Shown here one piece after another: positions 56,550 to 64,000 of a DNA stretch of 64,000 nt (the stretch's first letter is position 1; every line of letters begins with the position of its first letter). The position numbers and the translations under genes were made by a program. The notes below the pieces were generated by a model. It was not told where the DNA came from, made no database searches, and saw only the letters and a list, made by a program, of their open reading frames with translations. The DNA lies in the NCBI RefSeq assembly GCF_050947875.1, contig NC_134571.1, forward strand, positions 230,402,024 through 230,466,023. The letters run 5' to 3'. This DNA comes from Dermacentor variabilis (lineage: Eukaryota > Arthropoda > Arachnida > Ixodida > Ixodidae).

Positions 56550-57421
56550 TGGAGGACGCTTAAGCTTCGCCTTCAAGAGTGGAACGCGACAGCGTTCCCA
56601 TCGACCCGCCAAGGGGTGTAAGACAATGCGCTACGGCGCAGGGATCACTTACGAGGCGCCCCGCATCGGACTTTGCGGCCACCTATCACACGGAAAGCGT
56701 CGAGCAACGCAGCGTTCGGCGCGGCAACGAAACGTGCGCCTGAGCAAACGGAACGAACCAAAGAACTCGGTGTCTCGGAGGGGGAAACGATGTACGCCAG
56801 CCAAACGTCGTGATCGGCACGGGCAGAGAGATAGATAGATAGTGATCTAAAGAAAGGAACGGCGCTTGATTCTGCAAACCGCGTGGGAGCACGGCGAAGC
56901 GTCGTCAGGGGAGAGGGAGTCGGAGCCGCGACGCGCCTGGCACCGGTCCGCGCACAGCCCCAATGCGCGCATGGCGCGCCACCTGTCGGGGCAGCGCCGT
57001 ACATTGAGAGGAGGGGGTCTTCTGTGTTTGCCGCAAGATGGCTCTGCGTGTGCGGTAAGCGCAGAAGAAATGTAGCGGAAACTTACTTCGCTACTCGTGT
57101 AAATGCGACTTCTGTAAGTTACATGCTCATAATTACCGATATACACCGCAGTATAACTTTCTACGGCACGTTTTTAAGGCAACACCGCGTTCACTAGAAG
57201 CGCGTTTGTACCGCTTTCAAGCGTCGAACTCGTGGCTGAGTGGTAGCGTCTCCGTCTCACACTCCGGAGACCCTGGTTCGATTCCCACCCAGCCCATCTT
57301 GGAAGTTGCTTTTTATTTATGAAGTGCCTGCCGTGATTTATCGCTCACGGCCAACGCCGCGGACGCCGACGCCGACGACACCGGCTTTTCTGCGACACGA
57401 GCTCCTTAACGCTATCGCGTT
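56550..57421. mobile_element. 872-bp interspersed repeat with internal tRNA-like promoter
   Basis: It interrupts Gypsy 3 pol between RNase H (SSANGI) and integrase (FFSVSAF). AAAAT is repeated at 56545-56549 and 57422-57426. It starts TGGAGGACGCTTAAGCTTCG and ends GCTCCTTAACGCTATCGCGTT. It contains a GATA run (56829-56842) and a tRNA-like block at 57233-57300. There is no protein domain. It could be a composite SINE or a SINE carried in a larger non-autonomous element. Confidence 0.75.
57233..57300 (+). other. tRNA-like block (pol III A and B boxes)
   Basis: tggctgagtggtagcgtc resembles an A box and GGTTCGATTCC is a B box, with a ctccg...cggag stem between. The acceptor ends do not pair (5' side gaactcg, 3' side ccagccc), so this is not a functional tRNA gene but a SINE head. 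Resemblance to tRNA-Val (CAC) is a guess. Confidence 0.7.
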
Positions 57422-57426
57422 AAAAT

Positions 57427-59594
57427 GCCGTTGGCGCTACTACTGTCGGCGGCATCAGGCTCGTCGACCGGGTAGCGAGACAGGCAGTCAGCGTCCTTGT
57501 GTAGTCGGCCAGATTTATAGGTGAGAGTATACGAATATCCTTGGAGGCGTAAGGCCCAGCGACCAAGTCTTCCTGTAGGATCTTTCAGTGAGCATAACCA
57601 GCAAAGCGCGTGATGGTCTGTGACAATGGAAAAGGATCGGCCATATAAGTATTGGCGGAATTTCGCAACCGCCCAAACTAGGGCCAGACACTCACGCTCA
57701 GTGATGGAATAGTTGCGCTCCGTGGGTGAGAGGAGCCTGCTGGTGTAAGCGATAACACGGTCGTGGCCACGCTGGCGTTGTGCCAGTACTGCGCCAATTC
57801 CGTGACCGCTAGCATCAGTACGGACTTCGGTAGGCGCAGAAGGATCGAAATGGGCCAGAACGGGAGGCGATGTGAGAATGTCGATCAGATCTGAGAATGC
57901 AGAGGCCTCGTTATCACCCCACTGGAAAGGGGCGTCTTTTTTCAAAAGCTCGGTTAGTGGTCGTGCTATGGCGGCAAAAGGCCGATGAAGCTGCGCACAT
58001 CCTTGACACACTTCGGAACAGGGAAGTGCGCAACAGCATGGATCTTGCTTGGGTCCGGTTGCGCTCCGTTCGCGTCAATGAGATGTCCAAGGACGGTAAT
58101 CTGGCGACGGCCGAATTGACACTTCGATGCGTTGAGTTGCAGACCGGCTCGACGAAAAACGTCCAGGACTGCTGAGAGGCGCTCGAGGTGCGTAGCAAAC
58201 GTTGAGGAGAATACGATAACGTCGTCCAAGTAGCACAGGCACGTGGACCATTTGAAACCGTGAAGAAGAGAGTCCATCATGCGTTCAAAAGTGGCAGGGG
58301 CGTTACATAGACCGAGCGGCATCACTTTGAATTGATAAAGACCGTCGGGTGTTACAAAAGCAGTCTTCTCGCGGTCGAGATCATCCACGGCAATCTGCCA
58401 GTAGCCGGAGCGAAGGTCAATAGAGGAGAAACAGCGAGCAACGTGGAGGCAGTCAAGGGCGTCATCAATTCGAGGTAGGGGATACACATCCATTTTGGTA
58501 ACCCTGTTAAGGTGCCGATAGTCCACGCAAAAGCGCCATGAGCCATCCTTCTTTTTGACCAGTACAACAGGTGACGCCCATGGACTATATGATGGTTCAA
58601 TAATGTTCTTGGGAAGCATTTTGCAAACTTCTGCTTGAATAACTTGACGCTCAGCTGGTGACACTCGATACAGGCGGCGATGAATAGGAGGGGCATCGCC
58701 GGTATTAGTGCAATGCTTGACAGCTGTAGTTTGGGCCAAAGGATGATCGTTAAAGTAAAGAACATCGTGGTAGGAAAACAGAACGCAGTAGAGTTCACAA
58801 GCGTGCTCAGACAGCAAGTCGGGCGAAATTATTTTCTGTAAGTCAGCGATGGTACAATTTGCCGACTGCGATGGTAGAGGAGTATCGGATGAAGTGTCGT
58901 CTACTGCAATGGATGCTGCTGAGCGATCCTCGAATGAACAAAGCTGGGCCAGAGACATCACGCGTGGCAGCACTTGTGTCGTCAAGCCTAAGTTGACCAC
59001 TGGCAGGCAGGCGCAATTCGCCGTAATAGATAAAACTGTATGAGGTACTGTGATCCCGTGTGTAAGAAGGACGTCTTGCATAGGAGCCGCGATGTAGTGA
59101 CCGTCGGGGACTGGTGGGGATGACACTAGATCAACGTAGGTCAGTGCCGAAGGTGGCGAGCGAACGAAGTCGACGGAACTGGGGCGACTGGGGTGTGGTT
59201 CAGCAGGATCCAGAACAGGCAGGTCAAGGCGGAGAGTACTGGCGGAACAATCGATGAGAGCAGAATGTACAGAGAGGAAGTCTAAGCCGAGGATGATGTC
59301 GTGGGGACAGTGGGCGATGACTGTGAATAGCACGATTGTTAAGCGATCGGCGAAGGAGACGCGGGCAGTACACATACCAATTACGGGGGCTGTTCCACCA
59401 TCGACGACACGGACAACAGGCGTCGTGGCAGGCGTGATAATTTGCTTGAGCCGGTTACGAAGGTCAGTGCTCATTACAGACAAATGCGCCCCAGTGTCTA
59501 TGAGTGCAGACACAGAAACACCGTCGACTTGCACGTCAAGAAGGTTCAGATGAGTGGGCAACGTCAGTAGAGGATTTGGCGGCATAGGGAGCAA
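57427..59594 (-). pseudogene. Gypsy 3 pol, protease - RT - RNase H
   Basis: Protease: VSALIDTGAHLSVM. RT: SPWASPVVLVKKKDGSWRF, FSSIDLRSGYWQIAVDD, FKVMPLGLCNAPATFER and catalytic CYLDDVIVF. Just after DVRSFIGL (about 58005) roughly 30 bases of the usual sequence are missing, which shifts the frame. RNase H continues from 57985: [33 protein letters not shown] and [10 protein letters not shown]. It ends at the 872-bp insert. Confidence 0.85.
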
Positions 59595-59623
59595 TGCAGC
59601 GTCACCTCGAGGCGCTGCATCGT

Positions 59624-60814
59624 CTAGTTTTCCGGCTGGGAGCGGCGTCCGAAGAAAGTCGGCGAATAGGAGCGACGAGGCTGGGGAGAGCGAGATTGTC
59701 GTCGTTGGGGCGAAGGCGAACGAGAATAGGAGCGGTTCGGTGCAGGAGAGTCAGTGGCGGCATTATCAGAGCGTGCGGCATAGGGCCGAGAAGGGCCACC
59801 TGAGGGGCGAGAGCAGGCAGTATAAGCAGACCGGGTCGGGGAAGTCCAGCGACTTCGACAGTGCCGAGAAATGTGCCCGATTCGATGGCAGTGGAAACAA
59901 ATGGGCTTGTCATCAGCAGTGCACCATTCAGATGGGTTGCGGAAACGTTGTGGGTAAGAAGACGCGGGACGGGGTGGAATCGAAGAAGCCGGATGGTTAT
60001 CAGGGCAATGGGCCGAGCAGATGGTGTCAAGACCCATGTTTGCGAATTCCTGGCAAACAACTGCCTAGATCAGGGAAACCGTGACTGCAGGTGTGTTAGA
60101 GGGGCTGGAGTCAAAGGCAGCCGGATAGGCGGCCTCGATCTCACGCCGGACGATCCTGGTAACATCGGCAGTGTTGTTGGGACGAGGAGTGTCGGCACAG
60201 GAAGATGTCGCTGGGGTGTTGGGCAGACGGGCAACCTTCTGGTCAATACGTCGGCTTTTGGCGAGTTCCAGGCGGCGGCACTCTTTTATAACAGCATCCA
60301 CCGTCGCTACGTTGTTGCAAACGAGCAAGTTGAAGGCGTCATCGGCAATGCCTTTGAGGATGTGGGCAACCTTGTCTGACTCAGTCATGTGGGTGTCAAC
60401 TTTGCGGCACAGAGCCAAGACGTCCTGAATGTACGTGACATAGGGCTCTGTTGACGTCTGCACACGGCCGGAAAGCGCCTTTTGCGCGTCAAGTTGGTGA
60501 CCGTAGGGGTTGCCGAACAAGCCTCGAAGCTGTGTCTTAAGTGAATCCCAACTGGTGAGCTCATCTTTGTGCGTGCGATACCAAACTCTAGGTGTGCCAC
60601 CAAGGTAAAAGACTACGTTGGCAAGCATAATAGTAGGGTCCCACCGGTTATTGCGGCTGACGTGTTCATACAGGCTGATCCAGTCATCGACGTCTTCCCC
60701 ATCTTTGTCCGAGAATACACCAGGATCACGGGGAGTGGTGAGAGTGATGTAGGTCGTCGAAGTGGCAGCAGGTGTTGGAGCCGGCGGAGTCGGGTTGTCG
60801 TCGCCGGGAGCCAT
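59624..60814 (-). pseudogene. Gypsy 3 gag with one amber stop
   Basis: ATG at 60814 opens MAPGDDNPTPPAPTP. It is collinear with Gypsy 2 gag: RDPGVFSDKDGEDVDDW, LRGLFGNP, STEPYVTYIQDVLALCRK and HILKGIADDAFNLLV. A TAG near 60065 replaces the Gln codon that Gypsy 2 keeps (IQAVV). The same frame goes on to a knuckle CFHCHRIGHISRHC and a basic tail ending at 59624. Pol lies in another frame, so frameshifting or separate initiation would be needed. Confidence 0.85.
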
Positions 60815-60887
60815 GAAGGAAGGCTCGACGTATTGTCCACTGCGAAGCTCCGTGACGAGGTACAGGAAACGTCCACCTCCACCAGAT

Positions 60888-61048
60888 ATGTTACGTAGGA
60901 AGACGCAGACGAAAAGCTATGTACAAGTATATTTACAAGAAAATATGCTGCGCTTGGCCAAGAGGCAACAGCCCGCGCTAGCTTCTAATCGTTGTCGTCG
61001 TCTTCACACTGCTCGCCTTTTCGTGATCGCACATATTGTTCCGTAGCA
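60888..61048 (-). repeat. Gypsy 3 LTR (right, 5' LTR)
   Basis: 161 bp, ending in ttccgtagca. The gag ATG at 60814 is only 73 bp inside, after a TGG-type primer site (complement of cctccacca). Confidence 0.9.
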
Positions 61049-63043
61049 ATATCATTTATATAAAGCGGAAATAACAGCGGTCCACGCATTGATCCTTGTG
61101 GAACTCCATAATGTATCTGGCCTAAGCTGGACTTTGCATTTGTAATATTCATTTACTGGTGACGATCTAAGAGGTAATTCTTTATTAATGTGAGAGCCGT
61201 TCCTCTAATGCCATATTTATATAACTTGGACAGTAAAATAGGGTGCTTAATGGAGTCGAATGCCTTTTTAAAGTCTAGAAAAACACCTATTGTATATATT
61301 TTCTGCTCAAAATTGTCTATTATCTTGTCCTTAATTTTTATTAGCGCCATTTCAGTAGATTTATCTTTCTGGAATCCGTATTGCTGCTCAGCGATGATAT
61401 CGTTTCGCTTGCAGAAGTTTAGTAGCCTGATGTTTATAACTTGTTCAACTACTTTCGAGAGGATTGGTAGGGCTGAAATTGGCCTATAATTATTTCTATC
61501 ATTTCTATCACCTCCCTTGTGTATGATGGAGACTTTTGCAATTTTTAATTTATCTGGAAATATTCGGGTACTCAAAATCAGGTTGCATATATGTGTAAGT
61601 GGCTGACTAATCATGTGACTGATAGATTTTATAGGATGAACTTTAATGTCATCAGCACCACATGCACTGCTATTTTTTAGGTTTTTGATTACTGTGCAGA
61701 TTTCTAATTCTGTAGTTGGAAACATGAACATTGAGCTTTGGATGTTGGACGTCACAAACGTTGTAAAATCAGCTACTTGCCTGAGATTTACTTGAAGCCC
61801 CTGACATAAGAAAGTGCTCATTAAGTTTGTGAGCAAGCGATGCCCCTGTGTAAGGCACACCATTTATAACGAGTTCAGAGACGCCGTCTCTTTTGTTGTT
61901 CGGCATTAGCTTGTTTACTGTATTCCATACTTGTTTACGGTTGTTGCAGATATCAGTAAACTTACATTCGTAATAACTAGTCCTGGCTTTTTTAATATCA
62001 GAGCTTAACCTATTACGAATTTGTTTATATTCAGTCAAACAGTCCATATTTTTCGTTCTGATAAAAGAGGCAAATAGTCTGTCACATTCTCTAATTCTTT
62101 TCAGAAGGTCGGCATTTATCAATGGCTTTCTGGCTTTTTTACACTTTTTGAATTCTACTGTAGGGAAGGCTTGATTGTAGAGCTCGGTAACTGTTTTAAT
62201 AAAGACGTCATATGCTGCGACAGGGTCAGACAGTTGAAGAACATCTGCCCAGCTTGTTTCTGCTACTAAGTTTCTAAATATTATAGTCTTAGCTTCATTA
62301 ATGATTCTGTATGTAATGGGTGCACATGTTCTGGAATGACTCTGTGGTGTACAGTAGGGTTTAAAGAACATAAAAATAGGTAAGTGGTCACTAATATCAG
62401 CTATTAGTACACCTGCTTTCACATCATCCTTTTTGTAGCTTGTAAAACACACATCTAGTAAGGTATGGCACATGTCTGTCACTCTAGTTAACATATGTAT
62501 TACATTTTCACAACCAAACGAGAGAAAAATATCAAGCGTTCTTTGCTGATTAGAATCAAGTAATAAAAGATTGATATTGAAATTGCCACAAATAACTACA
62601 GACAACTTAAACTGCATGCACTACTCTAACATATTTTCAAGAAATGCTAAAAAAATTGCCTGTGATCGAGAAGGCGGCCTATATACAGCGGCAAGTATGG
62701 TACCAACACACTTTAACATGAGACACTTAAAGTGTTGATTTATTACACAAAACTCTTCTATGGTGACATAATTTAGGTAGTTCATTATATAAATAGCCAT
62801 ACCTCCCCCTCTCTTATCACTCCATGAAATTGATACGCATTTGTATCCTGGAAACTGTATAACATCATAATCATTGGTAAACCAAGTTTCAATGAAAGCT
62901 GAAATTTCAAATTTATGGTCTAATGCATTTAGGAAGAGTTCCACAGAATCCTGTTTATTCCGAAGGCTTTGAGCGTTGAGATGGAATAAGGAAAACATTT
63001 TTTTTTTGTAGGTGCCTTGAATGTTTGAATGAATCAGCATCAT
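61049..63043 (-). pseudogene. LINE E ORF2: APE endonuclease and first part of RT
   Basis: From about 63043: LFHLNAQSLRNKQD, AFIETWF, LAAVYRPPS, VVICGNFNINLLL and ADISDHLPIF, the APE motifs. A TAG at 62618-62620 is in frame. A frameshift follows near 61830. RT: NNYRPISALPILSKVVEQ, IIAEQQYGFQKDKSTEMAL, VFLDFKKAFDSIKH, a TAA at 61153, then YGVPQGSMRGPLLFPLYIND up to the Gypsy 3 site. Confidence 0.85.
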
Positions 63044-63123
63044 GATAAGAATATGTGAACGGGACTGTTATTTTCAAGGCTGTCAATGCTATCAGTTACC
63101 GCGATGTGCGTACCGCCTGTTAC

Positions 63124-64000
63124 TCAACGTATCTTATCCAGATCGTTTTTCGTCCTAATCCTGATAACTTGGCTGCGGGGGCTGCGACGAACAAACATTT
63201 TTCCATTCTTTAGCCAGGCAAACTCTACTCTTTTTCTTTCGCCGTTTTCTTCATTTTTCAAAAGAGCGTCTTGTTCTGTGCTGTCAGGTTTTCATTGAAG
63301 AATATTTTAGATTTCGTTTCCTTAAGCTGCCCTTTTTCTGCAAGCCATGCGTCTCTGGTTGAACGGGATACGAAGCGTACAAGAACAGATGCAACCTTCT
63401 TAGCACTCTCCCCGACCTCATTGTCATTGATAGACCGTGAGGGCAATCGATGAACAGCCTCAACATCTGCCTCAGAAAGGAGCAGAAGTTCGAGATCAGT
63501 GACCAAGACATTAAGCTTTTCCAGTAGGTTTTCATTATCATGATGGGGCAGCTCAAGTATTTTTAAGTTTTGACATCTGCTGTACTGCTCTAGTTCGTTA
63601 ACTTGTTGCCTTAATTCCTGGCTTTCTTGTTCTGTTACCTGAGCCTCGAGTTTTTCCACTCGCTTTCCAAGGGCATACATGTCTGCATCCTGCTGTTTCT
63701 TCATTTTTGACAAAACTTCGTCGTATTTTGTGGACATTTCCTGCATAAACTGCTCAATACCATCCTCAGTGGCCTTTATCTCTCCTAGTGTGTCAATTTT
63801 TGACTTAATCTCAAGTACTTCTGTGAGCACGAGACGAATATCCGCAATTTCACTTGCAATATTTGCTTCCGGTTCCTCGCTTGTTTTCTTACCGCTCTGG
63901 TTGCTTCGAGCCTTAGCTGTTTTATATGCTGGGCATTTCCGTGCTTTTTCTGCAGTTTCTGCCTTTTTTTTGTATGCGGCTTCATTCACCCCTGAACATG
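63124..64000 (-). pseudogene. LINE E ORF1, coiled-coil type, open to window edge
   Basis: The frame enters from the right edge (NEAAYKKKAETAEKA), with Lys-rich and long helical coiled-coil segments (FMQEMSTKYDEVLSKMKKQ; LGKRVEKLEAQVTEQ), then an RNA-binding-like region (VEAVHRLPSRS, SVLVRFVSRSTRDAWLAEKG, KIFFNENLTAQNKTL). A frameshift near 63262 follows; the next frame gives EFAWLKNGKMFVRRS and a stop at 63124. Typical ORF1 of CR1/Jockey-group LINEs. Confidence 0.8.

Larger units (their letters stand above)
55079..61048 (-). mobile_element. Gypsy 3: complete LTR element with ATAT target duplication
   Basis: LTRs at 55079-55235 and 60888-61048 (TGTTACGTAGG...CCGTRGCA) enclose gag and pol on the minus strand. 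ATAT flanks both sides (55075-55078, 61049-61052); removing the element restores the LINE E reading LYINDIINVP. An 872-bp repeat interrupts pol at 56550-57421. It is the same family as Gypsy 2 and better preserved: protease and RT active sites look intact. Confidence 0.9.
53946..64000 (-). mobile_element. CR1-like LINE E, split by Gypsy 3; 5' end beyond window
   Basis: 3' tail of repeated GACTCTTT (53946-53965, complement) next to an AATAAA signal, 3' UTR, ORF2 (54213-55078 plus 61049-63043) and ORF1 (63124 to the window edge). ORF2 has three in-frame stops and one frameshift, and ORF1 one frameshift, so the decay is moderate. Gypsy 3 occupies 55079-61048 with a clean ATAT duplication. Confidence 0.85.

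Noticed and set aside
57233..57300. Functional tRNA-Val gene
   Set aside because: The 5' gaactcg and 3' ccagccc cannot form an acceptor stem, and the block lies inside an interspersed repeat.
1..64000. A prokaryotic defence or biosynthetic system
   Set aside because: No operon structure or bacterial gene exists. The only bacterial-looking protein, the IS1595-like transposase, belongs to the eukaryotic Merlin superfamily.

Overview
The window is animal nuclear DNA made almost entirely of transposable elements. The mix is CR1-, I- and RTE/BovB-type LINEs, short-LTR Gypsy elements, BEL/Pao, a Merlin DNA transposon, a Penelope remnant and tRNA-derived SINEs. Together with many repeat sequences I associate with hard ticks, this suggests a metastriate ixodid tick. 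The species call is inference. No prokaryotic operon, CRISPR array or rRNA gene is visible. The only plausible host-gene feature is a 5' exon encoding a signal peptide at 17333-17387 (+), followed by a GTAAGT donor.

Layout. (1) 1-12069 holds a recent 5.2-kb tandem duplication. Its units are a truncated LINE plus a 2.76-kb segment 'X', ending in a full-length copy of the same LINE (9602-~14407, minus). That LINE has an ORF1 with a PHD-like finger and an SGNH-esterase domain, and an APE-RT ORF2. (2) 14408-20763 is the least crowded part: a 316-bp hairpin element, a complete Merlin-type insertion (15214-16899) with a perfect 8-bp target duplication, the host exon and intron-like DNA, a Penelope-like remnant, and a pogo-like MITE with TA duplications. 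(3) 20813-22449 has an RNase-H LINE tail and a SINE whose 3' end is shared with an RTE LINE.

(4) 22450-53709 is one BEL/Pao element of about 3-4 kb blown up to 31 kb by nested insertions. These are a deleted Gypsy (24252-28351) that itself carries an RTE fragment; a 1.1-kb solo LTR (29932-31033); a CR1-like LINE (about 31341-42582) that itself received a 735-bp insert, an LTR and an almost intact 5.6-kb I-like LINE (36501-42132); and an unclassified repeat plus a Gypsy (42958-52980) that contains a CR1-like LINE which in turn contains a further Gypsy (46163-51300). Nesting reaches four layers. (5) 53943-64000 is another CR1-like LINE (minus, 5' end beyond the window). It is split by a Gypsy (55079-61048) that is itself split by an 872-bp repeat with a tRNA-like promoter.

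Almost every element coding region carries stops, frameshifts or deletions. The closest to intact are the I-like LINE (one frameshift in ORF1, one stop in ORF2) and the two Gypsy copies. Target-site duplications recoverable by eye at many joints give a relative order of insertion. Positions of joints without duplications are approximate.
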